From JANQPA01 sp964628385 (GTDB taxonomy: Bacteria > Bacteroidota > Bacteroidia > Chitinophagales > Saprospiraceae), in NCBI GenBank assembly GCA_964628385.1, contig CAZVOD010000005.1, positions 49,917 through 113,916 on the forward strand: DNA of 64,000 nucleotides, read 5' to 3'. The notes below the pieces were generated by a model. That model did no database searches, had not been told where the DNA came from, and saw only the letters and a program-made list of their open reading frames with translations. Made by a program: the position numbers and the translations under genes. Position 1 is the stretch's first letter; each line of letters opens with the position of its first letter. Positions 52,271-60,306 of the stretch are shown here, piece by piece.

Positions 52271-54013
52271 CTAAGAGACTTTATCCTTGCTATTATTGGT
52301 AGTTGTTTTAGCGTTGCTGTTGCTTGTCAGAATTTTATTCAAAAACTTTAGTGTGATCAGGTAAGTGGGTTTGACCCCTACAACTCCCAGGCTTCCGGAG
52401 GCTAGCGTGCTTCCGCTCACTAGTGGATTATCAGATGCGTAGTAGGCATATCGCAAGGCAATATTTTCATCTACGCTACGGCGAATTTTGGAGGCGGCCT
52501 GTATGGCTTTTTGATAGTGTGCCCCTTCCATTTCTAAACCTATGGCCTTCCAAGAAGATTCCAGGAAATAACGCAAGATATCTCTATTTTGGAGAGAAGT
52601 CCCCATCACGGTAATCATAGAGCCTTCATAAACACTCAGGCCGTTGCCTTCAAAGTCTTTAGCCGTCATTTCATTCTGGAAGGGATAATTATCGGCGGTC
52701 CCTTCAAAAATATGGGCATTAGGCACCATGATATCTCCTTTGGTACCGCAGAGAATTCCGGCTTTACCCATAATAGAGATAGACTTTATATTTAGAGGAA
52801 TAGCTTGCTGGCCCGCTTTAAAGGGCTTAAGTAGCTCATCCATCGTCTCGTAGGCCTGCTCACCGAAGGCATAATCCATTACAAGAATGATAGGTTGATT
52901 TTTTTTGATAAATTTATCATCCCACTGAATTTCAGGAGATAAGGCATTGAGATCTATTTGCGCAGTATCGATAATCTGTACGGGAATATTGGTGCTATTG
53001 GTATCATCGATTTGGGTCATTCCGTGGTTACTGGCATACTTTTGTATTTTATTTCTTAGCCTTTGATGTTGCTTCATGGAAAGCTGTGTAGCCATGTCTT
53101 CAATATCGTCAAAGGCAATATCTTCCTTAATGGCAGCGGCACCATACAGGCTGTTCATTACGCTATGCAGGTTGGCACTGATAATATGTATTGGGCGATC
53201 GAGAAGATTATCATTTCTCAGTTGGGTCTTTATGTTATTAGCCCAGCTTTCGCCGTAGTAATGATGGCCCATTTTTTCTCTTAATGAAGAAGAAAAACTG
53301 ATTTCTCTATCCGGTCCGGCTTTGTGCTCATCAGTAGCCAGTTGGCATAGCCAGTAGGTGATATGGAAAATACTGTTTACCATGGGGTCTTTACCAAAGC
53401 GAGAGCAGGCTTTCACCGTTTCCTCATAAGTTCGCCCCAGTAGGGTAGTCAGGTAAGTATAGGCTACTTCTATGTTGAATTCTTCGCCCTTGTCTTCTTT
53501 TTCTACAATTTCTTTTAGCATCTGCCATTCTCGTCGTTTATTACCCTTATTATCTTCGCTGTTTCTGCGAATTTTTTCTGACTCTACATACATAAAGGTT
53601 AGGTGGGTAAGAATATCATAAACATCACTCCTGCCTCTGGTCATTTCGATAAACATCTGTTCCTTATCTATGCGGTAGCATTTACGCCTGCGCCTGGAGG
53701 GAATGATAGGTTCGAAGTGACTATCTTCATATCCTTCTTTGGAGATCAGCTTGATAAAGCGACATTCTTCGATGCCATAGGGCAGACGCTGAAAAATATA
53801 AAATAGGCCATTGAGCTCTACCCGTTCCGGATCATTAATGCTCCCATAGATTTCTGGGTTGAGAAGTCGCAAAGCATTGATCATAGCTTCGCCAGAAATA
53901 CCTAAAGGTTTGTAGGAACCCCTGTTAAACAGGTGTCGCATAGAAATATACAGGCGCTGAATGGCAGATCTTGATATCTGTGCCCTGGAACGTGAACTGC
54001 TTGATAAAGCCAT
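52271..54013 (-). CDS. DUF6909-type cytoplasmic protein with nucleoside-phosphorylase-like C-terminus
   Basis: The 580-residue protein belongs, as far as I can tell, to a Bacteroidota family named DUF6909. The first 350 residues are helical and charged. From about residue 360 an alternating beta/alpha pattern appears: QPIILVMDYAFGEQAYETMD, NIKSISIMGKAGILCGTKGD, and near 505 SSWKAIGLEMEGAHYQKAI. The GLEMEGA motif is that of the nucleoside phosphorylase/AMP nucleosidase superfamily, where Met-Glu binds ribose. It may therefore act on a nucleotide. No signal peptide. It is 25 bases after feoB on the same strand. Confidence 0.7.
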   Translation of the reverse strand: MALSSSSRSRAQISRSAIQRLYISMRHLFNRGSYKPLGISGEAMINALRLLNPEIYGSINDPERVELNGLFYIFQRLPYGIEECRFIKLISKEGYEDSHFEPIIPSRRRRKCYRIDKEQMFIEMTRGRSDVYDILTHLTFMYVESEKIRRNSEDNKGNKRREWQMLKEIVEKEDKGEEFNIEVAYTYLTTLLGRTYEETVKACSRFGKDPMVNSIFHITYWLCQLATDEHKAGPDREISFSSSLREKMGHHYYGESWANNIKTQLRNDNLLDRPIHIISANLHSVMNSLYGAAAIKEDIAFDDIEDMATQLSMKQHQRLRNKIQKYASNHGMTQIDDTNSTNIPVQIIDTAQIDLNALSPEIQWDDKFIKKNQPIILVMDYAFGEQAYETMDELLKPFKAGQQAIPLNIKSISIMGKAGILCGTKGDIMVPNAHIFEGTADNYPFQNEMTAKDFEGNGLSVYEGSMITVMGTSLQNRDILRYFLESSWKAIGLEMEGAHYQKAIQAASKIRRSVDENIALRYAYYASDNPLVSGSTLASGSLGVVGVKPTYLITLKFLNKILTSNSNAKTTTNNSKDKVS

Positions 54014-54038
54014 AATCAGGATTGATCTTATTGTGTAG

Positions 54039-56174
54039 TTAGCTTAGAATAATATAAACCAGCCAGCTACTAAAATAGGCTAAAGCACTCATAAAGAAAA
54101 ATTGAATAACCGGCCATTTCCAGCTCAGTGTCTCTTTTTTTACCACCGCGAGTGTGCTCATGCACTGCATAGCAAAAGCATAAAAAATAAGTAAAGACAT
54201 GGATGTGGCTACTGTGTATATGGGCTGTCCCGTTTTGGGATTAACCTCGGCAGCCATCTTTTGCTTTATACTGGTGTCGTTATCAGCACTACCGATACTG
54301 TAAATGGTCGCCATTGTTCCGACGAATACTTCCCGGGCTGCAAAAGAAGTAACCAAAGCTATGCCTATTTTCCAGTCAAAGCCAAGTGGTTCAATGGCGG
54401 GCTCTATAAATTTACCGATGTAGCCAACATAAGAGACCTCTAGCCGTCTGGAAGCAATCAGGTTATTAGTGGCTTGTTCGTCAAGGTTTTGGATGCGAGC
54501 GGTTTGTCGGGCCTGAGCTTCTGCTTTTACCATCTCATTACCGGGTCCAAAATAGGCTAGTACCCAGAGGATTACCGAAATGAATAAAATTACCTGACCC
54601 GCTTCAACTACAAAAGATTTTACTTTTTCCCAAACGGTAGTCCAAACGTTTCGGAAAACCGGCCAGCGATATTCAGGGAGCTCCAGCATCAGAAAACTGC
54701 GTTCGTCATTTTTTAAAATAAGCTTAAAGACCAAAGCAGAAATCAAGGCTGCTAATATGCCAAGGATATAAAGCCCCATAAATGCGATCGCCTGCAGGTT
54801 GAAAACACCCCACACTGTTTGTGCCGGTACGACAAAGCCTATCAAAACCGCATAAACGGGAATACGGGCTGAGCAGCTTATCAATGGGGTGACCATAATT
54901 GTAACCAGTCGTTCTTTCCAGTTGCTTATAGTACGAGTACTCATAATAGCCGGAATAGCACACGCTCCACCGGAAATTAGAGCAACAATACTCTTGCCAT
55001 TCATGCCAAAAAACTGCATGAGCTGGTCAAAAAGGAAGGCAGCTCTGGCCATATATCCAATTTCTTCCAGAATGGAAATAAGAAAAAAGAGTATAGCGAT
55101 CTGTGGGATAAAAACAAGAATACCTCCCAGTCCGGCCAGTAAACCATCCGTAATGAGATCACTGACCCAGCCGGCAGGTAATATATTTCTGACGCCATCG
55201 CCGAGCCATCCGAATATCCCTTCGATAGCATCCATCGGATAAGTAGCCCAGCTAAAAATAGCCTGAAAAACCAATAGCATTAATCCGAAAAAGATAACAG
55301 GCCCCAAGTAGGAGTTGGTCAGGATATTGTCGGCAATACTGGTTAGTCGTTCTTCTTTTTGTTCTTTTTTCTTTATAGCCTGCAGGATCGTAGGTGTGAA
55401 GTTATTAAAGCGTTTCATGGTTTCTTCCACCTGATTGCGCAGAGAGTTGAACGCTGATGACTCCGTCAACTCAGCGATTTTACTTTTTTCTTCTTCACTC
55501 AAATACGGAAGCCATGCCCCATGGTGCGCTATCAACAAGGCCTGGTAATCGTTGAAGGTCATATCGGGGAAAAGTTCTCTGACCTGTTCTACTAATTTTT
55601 TCTCTTCACTGGTGGGAGAGTAGAAAGAAAATCCCAATGATGGTGCTGTCTTTTGTTGTATAAGCTGATCTACCACAATAGGCAGCTCATTCATATTTTT
55701 TCCGGTACGGCTACTTACTGCTACTACCGGGATATCGTAAGTTTTAGATAGCTTATCGGTGTTGATTTCCATTCCTTCGCGCTCCGCAATATCCAGCATG
55801 TTGAGCACCAAAATTGCAGGAATGCCCAGATCTTTGATCTGTGAGAGTAACAAAAAATGTTTTTCCAGCTTAGTGACGTCAGCGATATACACGATGGCAT
55901 CCGGAAAATTATCATCCAGTGGATTGGTGAGCGTCTGAACTACAATTTTCTCATCCGTAGAGTTGGGATATAAGCTATAGGTACCGGGAAGGTCAAGAAT
56001 GTCAACAGACCGCTCCGAGGAAGTATGGAGTTGGCCTACTTTTTTCTCAACTGTCACGCCGGGGAAGTTCCCTATTCGTTGCTTTAAGCCAGTCAGGCCA
56101 TTGAAAATAGATGATTTGCCACAGTTAGGATTTCCAACTAATGCTACTGTAAACGTCTTAACTAATTGCTGCAC
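54039..56174 (-). CDS. feoB: Ferrous iron transporter FeoB
   Basis: FeoB (711 residues) takes up Fe2+ across the inner membrane. The N-terminal G domain has G1 GNPNCGKSS (15-23), G3 DLPGTYSLYP, G4 NMLD and a following helical GDI domain. The membrane part has two Gate regions with conserved cysteines (GGACAIPAIMSTRT and ISCSARIPVYAVLIG) and the core between. It starts 10 bases after feoA. Length is normal. Confidence 0.96.
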   Translation of the reverse strand: MQQLVKTFTVALVGNPNCGKSSIFNGLTGLKQRIGNFPGVTVEKKVGQLHTSSERSVDILDLPGTYSLYPNSTDEKIVVQTLTNPLDDNFPDAIVYIADVTKLEKHFLLLSQIKDLGIPAILVLNMLDIAEREGMEINTDKLSKTYDIPVVAVSSRTGKNMNELPIVVDQLIQQKTAPSLGFSFYSPTSEEKKLVEQVRELFPDMTFNDYQALLIAHHGAWLPYLSEEEKSKIAELTESSAFNSLRNQVEETMKRFNNFTPTILQAIKKKEQKEERLTSIADNILTNSYLGPVIFFGLMLLVFQAIFSWATYPMDAIEGIFGWLGDGVRNILPAGWVSDLITDGLLAGLGGILVFIPQIAILFFLISILEEIGYMARAAFLFDQLMQFFGMNGKSIVALISGGACAIPAIMSTRTISNWKERLVTIMVTPLISCSARIPVYAVLIGFVVPAQTVWGVFNLQAIAFMGLYILGILAALISALVFKLILKNDERSFLMLELPEYRWPVFRNVWTTVWEKVKSFVVEAGQVILFISVILWVLAYFGPGNEMVKAEAQARQTARIQNLDEQATNNLIASRRLEVSYVGYIGKFIEPAIEPLGFDWKIGIALVTSFAAREVFVGTMATIYSIGSADNDTSIKQKMAAEVNPKTGQPIYTVATSMSLLIFYAFAMQCMSTLAVVKKETLSWKWPVIQFFFMSALAYFSSWLVYIILS

Positions 56175-56184
56175 AACGGCTTTT

Positions 56185-56430
56185 TTATGATCTCAAAAGA
56201 ATCCCAAGGGCCTCTGTCTTTCTTAAGGCCAAAATCAGATTATCTGCTTTAACATAGCAAGCACCTCCCAACGGAGCTACTCTTACAAATTCTATCTTTG
56301 TTCCGGGCAATATACCCATTGACATAAGCTTTTGGGCTAAAAAGTCATCTTTGAACCCTCTGACAACTCCTTTAACTCCCCTCTTGACAAGAGTAACAGG
56401 CTGTTCTTGTTTTTTTGTTGTAGCTACCAC
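56185..56430 (-). CDS. feoA: FeoA, SH3-like partner of FeoB
   Basis: FeoA (81 residues) is a small SH3-fold cytoplasmic protein needed for FeoB activity. Marks are LVKRGVKGVVRGF, LAQKLMSMGILPGTKIEFVR and ADNLILALRKTEA. The start codon is GTG at 56430, since in-frame stops lie immediately upstream and no ATG precedes the conserved part. It is the first gene of feoAB. Confidence 0.93.
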   Translation of the reverse strand: MVATTKKQEQPVTLVKRGVKGVVRGFKDDFLAQKLMSMGILPGTKIEFVRVAPLGGACYVKADNLILALRKTEALGILLRS

Positions 56431-56776
56431 TTATTCTTATTTTGACTTAATCTATATTGCAGTGTATTAAAATACATGATTGGAAAAAAATATCAGCTTT
56501 ATTCCATTAGGGAGAATGCCTGTAGTTTAGCTAACATGCCTTTTTTTGGGGATACGTCATGTAGAAATCTATCACGTTGCGTATCTAAGGGCACTACAGT
56601 CTTTTGCTTCTTATTGTTTTTACCCACATTCGACCCTTGAGGGATCATCTCAAATCATACATTTTTCGGCACCGCCTTCTGTATTCAAGTAAATAACATA
56701 AAACTAGGAGGTTTTACTCACGATAAATGCGATAAATATCACTAATGACAAAAAATACCTAGACATTGGAGAGAGA

Positions 56777-56796
56777 AGTACCTAACATTAGGTACT
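56777..56796. promoter_or_regulatory. Perfect 20-bp palindrome
   Basis: AGTACCTAA-CA-TTAGGTACT is a perfect 9-2-9 inverted repeat. A related half, TACCTAGACATTGG, starts at 56757, giving a direct-repeat neighbour. It looks like a dimeric repressor site about 350 bases before feoA. Confidence 0.45.
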
Positions 56797-56906
56797 GATA
56801 AAGAGGAGGACAGTGTTTAAAACACAAAAAGTCAAGCATTACCTTGACCTGAGTATACTTAAATACCTATATTTAAGTTTTAGTTTACTAATGCATATCG
56901 ATTTAG

Positions 56907-56945
56907 CCATGGCTCTGCCTTTCGACAGAGCACATGGTTTTTTTC
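56907..56945 (+). terminator. Plus-oriented hairpin with T tail beyond the rhodopsin 3' end
   Basis: CCATGgCTCTG (56907-56917) pairs with CAGAGcaCATGG (56926-56937), followed by GGTTTTTTTC on the plus strand. The T tail suits plus-strand transcription, i.e. antisense to the rhodopsin gene; on the minus strand it would be a 3' hairpin without a T run. Confidence 0.5.
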
Positions 56946-56995
56946 TTTACAACAGAATTGTAGTGGGGGTGAATTCACTTCACAAACACTACAAC

Positions 56996-57745
56996 TTATG
57001 CTACTGCTGCAGTTTTGTTTTCAGCTGTCTTAGAGATAGCCAAAGTGTAGATTACAAGACCGAAACCAATCTTGTTTACAGCATCACCGATGTTGTAGAT
57101 GATGTCCATTGAGCTAGCTGGGATAATACCTGCTAACCAACCTGTATCCATAGCCATGTAACCGATTGGATAGATAGCCCATCCTACCAACACGAAATAA
57201 GCTAATGCGTTGAAAGCCTTTTGTAGTGTTGGATCGTTAGAGTTAGCTGACATTTTCTTAGCACTACCTAACCATACCTCATAAAGGATACCTACATAAC
57301 CAAGAGTTGAAATGAAACCCCACAGAGGAGACTGATCTCTGAAGATTGTCTCACCAAGGTAACCAGCTACTAGCATCAATACAGAGTAACCGATCATTTT
57401 CCACAACAAACCTTGCTTAGCACCGAATGCTTTCAAGATCAAGTAGAATTCAACACACATCAACGGTACTGTAAGAATCCAGTCGATGTAACGGAATGAA
57501 GTTGGAGAAGTCTGGTTAGTTGCCCAAAAGTCTCTCATGTAATAGTAGTGTACAGCAGCAATGAAAGTGATCAAGCCAGATACTAGCATTGAATCTTTCC
57601 ACTTTCCTTCCACTCTTGTAACTTGGAAGAAAAAGAATACTGTTGCAGCGGCCATAGCCATAGAACCAATGAAGAATGTGAAACCTACGTAATCTCCTTC
57701 CTGTAGGTTCGCAAGAAATAGATCTAAATTTACTAATGCATTCAT
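56996..57745 (-). CDS. Proteorhodopsin, DTE-type light-driven proton pump
   Basis: The 249-residue protein has seven helices. Key residues: His66 and Asp88 (RYIDW), Thr92, Glu99 (the DTE motif: acceptor, Thr, donor), counter-ion Asp221 (NIGD) and retinal Lys225 (VNKIGFG). The tuning site (105 in green proteorhodopsin) is Met96, which predicts green absorption. Gly143 (LWGFISTLGY) aligns with Phe152 of green proteorhodopsin when counted from the YExW motif, the small residue that opens a side window for a carotenoid antenna. ATG 57745 begins the mature-like start MNALVNLDL; the longer frame to 57805 is not needed. It follows crtY and blh. Confidence 0.96.
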   Translation of the reverse strand: MNALVNLDLFLANLQEGDYVGFTFFIGSMAMAAATVFFFFQVTRVEGKWKDSMLVSGLITFIAAVHYYYMRDFWATNQTSPTSFRYIDWILTVPLMCVEFYLILKAFGAKQGLLWKMIGYSVLMLVAGYLGETIFRDQSPLWGFISTLGYVGILYEVWLGSAKKMSANSNDPTLQKAFNALAYFVLVGWAIYPIGYMAMDTGWLAGIIPASSMDIIYNIGDAVNKIGFGLVIYTLAISKTAENKTAAVA

Positions 57746-57772
57746 TTTTATAAATTTTGTTAAGTAAGTGTT

Positions 57773-57806
57773 AAAATATAGTTTACCATGCCTATTGCCT
57801 AACAAA
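57773..57806 (-). promoter_or_regulatory. Candidate promoter of the rhodopsin gene
   Basis: On the minus strand TTTG (57803-57806) and TATATTTT (57773-57780) are separated by 22 bases, close to the Bacteroidota TTTG-N19/21-TAnnTTTG pattern. They lie in the 137-base gap between blh and the rhodopsin start, so the opsin can have its own transcript. Confidence 0.5.
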
Positions 57807-57882
57807 GACGATTTTAAATAGTTTAGTGATCATGAGACAAAATATTTCTTTATATAATAATCACCTGACTATTCTAATCTGC

Positions 57883-58815
57883 TCACACACTCGCGGTTAT
57901 GTCCTTATAAAGTTGATCAATAAGAATCATATGTGGAAGTGTGACAATGGAAATAAATACGAATAACAGTCCAACTTCAAATGCACCAAGATATTCATAT
58001 TGCAACCAATACATACCTACCAAGCCGACTAATGCCAGCATAGTAAATGGTAGTGTGTCCTTGATGTATTCAACTACTCCGTACACCTGTTTTCTGGATT
58101 GAAAAAACTTGATTTGATCCATAACAGAACCTAAAGAATGCCAAAAAACAAAATAGATAGCAAATCCCATGAGTACGGGAGTAAAGAAAAACACCAGGCT
58201 CAGCACTAGCAAGCTGATTATCTCGTCTTTAAGTTGCTTGACGTTAATCTTTTCTTGCCAGTGCAGAGCCAATGTCATCAAGGTGTTGACCGCAAGTAAG
58301 CCGCCCACGATTCCATAACGCATTTCTGGCGCTATAGAAACTGGATCCTTTCTTACAATATCTTTGATAATGGGCGCTGAACTGTCGTAATGGAGTATGA
58401 CGGGAGCTGCAATAACATAGGCGCCCCAAAGCAAATAACAGATATTTGCTTTGAAATTAGATGCAAACTGAACATGATTCCAATTGGACTGTCCAAAATG
58501 GTAAGCAGAAATGAGTAGAAAAATTGCAAATGATAGAATCGGTAAGAACCACCATAAGGCAGCGTATACTCCAATCAATAGAAGATAATAAATATAAAAG
58601 TATATCATACGACGCGTTCCCAAGAAAGGACGCGCTAAATTTCTGAAGATTAGGTGATCTGTAGCACCGTGCGGAATACCAACCAATAAAATCAAAACCC
58701 CGGCTATGAGTACTTCCAGGTTGATAAATAACCCTGGGTACATATATCCTACAATCACTGCCAGAACAGCAATGAATTGTATGCTTTTGAATAAAATTGG
58801 ATATTTCGTAGCCAT
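57883..58815 (-). CDS. blh: Brp/Blh family beta-carotene 15,15'-dioxygenase
   Basis: Blh cleaves beta-carotene symmetrically into two retinals, the chromophore of the rhodopsin encoded next to it. The 310-residue membrane protein has eight or more helices and the four family histidine motifs: GIPHGATDH (about 46-54), SAYHFGQSNWNH, FWHSLGSVMDQ, and TLPHMILID near the end. It lies between crtY (30 bases) and the rhodopsin gene (137 bases). Confidence 0.95.
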   Translation of the reverse strand: MATKYPILFKSIQFIAVLAVIVGYMYPGLFINLEVLIAGVLILLVGIPHGATDHLIFRNLARPFLGTRRMIYFYIYYLLLIGVYAALWWFLPILSFAIFLLISAYHFGQSNWNHVQFASNFKANICYLLWGAYVIAAPVILHYDSSAPIIKDIVRKDPVSIAPEMRYGIVGGLLAVNTLMTLALHWQEKINVKQLKDEIISLLVLSLVFFFTPVLMGFAIYFVFWHSLGSVMDQIKFFQSRKQVYGVVEYIKDTLPFTMLALVGLVGMYWLQYEYLGAFEVGLLFVFISIVTLPHMILIDQLYKDITASV

Positions 58816-58845
58816 TGTTCGCTTTATGTTTCTATAAGTTGGTTT

Positions 58846-60051
58846 CTATGTTCTTTTTATTTGGGCAGATTCTTTAAGTAACAACGTTTTGGAAAATTTG
58901 TTGAAAACTTTTGTCTCCCAAACCGCATTCAAAAACGGTTTAAATGGTAACGATGCAAATATTTTCCCCTCCTGGAATATTGTAGTCCGTTCATCAAGGA
59001 AAGTAAGTATTCTTTGCAATCTGTTACTAAAAAACAACCGACTGAAAATCTTGTGCGCAATTTTTCCGTCATTTTGAAGAATATGTAACAGTAAAGTGTC
59101 ATAAAAACGAAAGCGCTTACGCAACGGAGATTCCACAGCAGGGGGTACTCCTGTCTCCAATCGCCCCACTATTTTAGTCACCTGTTCTTGTATGCGTAAA
59201 AAAGCATAACCAGTTGTAGGTTTTACCGCTCCTCCACGGGTTCCGATAGGAATGATACCAGCTCCTTTTGGAGTCGGTAATGGATGATCTGACATGGGAA
59301 TAACTCCAAATTCAGTGTCTTCCAAAGTATATTCTGATATTTGAAGCTTATCTTTTATGTATGCTTGTATTGCTTCATCGTATTCTTGCTGAGGTAATAT
59401 CTCGCCGGAGAAAATCGTGTACTCCACCAGCGCGCTATGCTTAGAATAGGGAAGCACATAAAAGAACCGGGCACTATTTTTTTGAGGTATACCAAAATCC
59501 ATTAAAGTCATTTGACCTTCGTCAAAAATAGGTTGTTCCGTACAAATTTTATATCCCTTGAAATGCTGATACAAAAAATGGTGATTTGGATTATCACCCT
59601 TCAACATTTCGTGAGTAAAGATTGAGTCAAAAACATATGTCGCCTTCCACGCTTTTCCATCTGCATAAACAACCGGCCCTTGCTCATCTTCACTTATGGA
59701 AGATACGTCAGCTTTTAACCAATCAATATTCGGAAAAGTAGCAATATGATCCTTTATGAATGTATAAAAATCAATACTGTGAATGGTCTTGTAAGCACTA
59801 TTAGTAAGCTCCTGTACTCTGGTGTGATTGCCGTTTTTGAAAGCAACATGTCTCCATTCTTTACTGATAATAGAGTCGAATGGCGTGCTCTTGTCGGTCC
59901 AAAAACACCAAGTGCGATCATTTGTATTCTTACTGTCTCTGTCAATTACAAGAATCGAAGAGTCAGATAAAATTGGGCTGTTGCTAATTTGGTACAATAA
60001 AGACATACCAGCGCAACCTCCACCAGCGATGATGTAATCGTATTTTTTCAC
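58846..60051 (-). CDS. crtY: Lycopene beta-cyclase, CrtY family
   Basis: The 401-residue FAD protein converts lycopene into beta-carotene. It starts with the dinucleotide fold YDYIIAGGGCAGMSLLYQI. It also has VIDRDSKNTNDRTWCFW, the cyclase motif FGVIPMSDHPLP, and IGTRGGAVKPTTGYAFLRIQ. It is the first gene of crtY-blh-rhodopsin. The upstream steps (crtE, crtB, crtI) are not in the window. An A-rich leader with tandem direct repeats precedes it. Confidence 0.94.
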   Translation of the reverse strand: MKKYDYIIAGGGCAGMSLLYQISNSPILSDSSILVIDRDSKNTNDRTWCFWTDKSTPFDSIISKEWRHVAFKNGNHTRVQELTNSAYKTIHSIDFYTFIKDHIATFPNIDWLKADVSSISEDEQGPVVYADGKAWKATYVFDSIFTHEMLKGDNPNHHFLYQHFKGYKICTEQPIFDEGQMTLMDFGIPQKNSARFFYVLPYSKHSALVEYTIFSGEILPQQEYDEAIQAYIKDKLQISEYTLEDTEFGVIPMSDHPLPTPKGAGIIPIGTRGGAVKPTTGYAFLRIQEQVTKIVGRLETGVPPAVESPLRKRFRFYDTLLLHILQNDGKIAHKIFSRLFFSNRLQRILTFLDERTTIFQEGKIFASLPFKPFLNAVWETKVFNKFSKTLLLKESAQIKRT

Positions 60052-60083
60052 TTTTAGCTTACTAATACACTATAAAATTTTGT

Positions 60084-60107
60084 CAACCGTTATGACAAGC
60101 GGTATGA
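60084..60107. promoter_or_regulatory. Tandem 12-bp direct repeats in the crtY leader
   Basis: CAACCGTTATGA (60084-60095) and CAAGCGGTATGA (60096-60107) follow each other directly and agree at 10 of 12 positions. They lie between the candidate promoter at 60120-60152 and the crtY start, where a regulator could bind. Confidence 0.4.
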
Positions 60108-60119
60108 CGTTTTGTTCAG

Positions 60120-60152
60120 CAAATCTATATAATTTTGTAGAAAAAGTTAAAC
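60120..60152 (-). promoter_or_regulatory. Candidate promoter of crtY-blh-rhodopsin
   Basis: TAGATTTG (60120-60127, minus strand) fits the -7 consensus TAnnTTTG. A TTTA at the right distance (about 20 bases, 60148-60151) would serve as a weak -33 element. The leader would be about 60 bases. Confidence 0.5.
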
Positions 60153-60221
60153 ACTCTCAAAAAAATGAAGCTGAGATTTAAGTTTTTTGACAATTCTCCT
60201 CCTTTTTTTTAAAAGCTTAAT

Positions 60222-60247
60222 AAAAAACCGAGTGGTTCAGCACCTCG
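60222..60247 (-). terminator. Rho-independent terminator after the fadJ-like gene
   Basis: On the minus strand CGAG(g)TG and CACTCG form a stem with loop CTGAAC, followed by GGTTTTTT. It lies 60 bases beyond the stop codon of the beta-oxidation gene. Confidence 0.75.
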
Positions 60248-60306
60248 AATGACTTGCCGTATTTGGCTGGAATATCCTATTTTTTAAAAGGTACTTTTTA
60301 TTTGTT

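Larger units (their letters stand above)
56431..56995. other. 565-base region between feoA and the rhodopsin gene
   Basis: The region holds the promoter of feoAB on one side and the 3' end of the rhodopsin transcript on the other. Apart from the palindrome at 56777-56796 and the hairpin at 56907-56945, it has no supported feature. A 99-codon plus-strand frame here runs into the rhodopsin gene and is rejected. Confidence 0.5.

Noticed and set aside
56813..57112. 99-codon plus-strand frame next to the rhodopsin gene
   Set aside because: More than a third lies antisense to the rhodopsin coding region and the rest spans a hairpin; no protein-like pattern.
56996..57745. Sodium-pumping (NDQ) or chloride-pumping rhodopsin, given the nearby Na+-NQR
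   Set aside because: The motif is DTE (Asp88, Thr92, Glu99), that of proton pumps.
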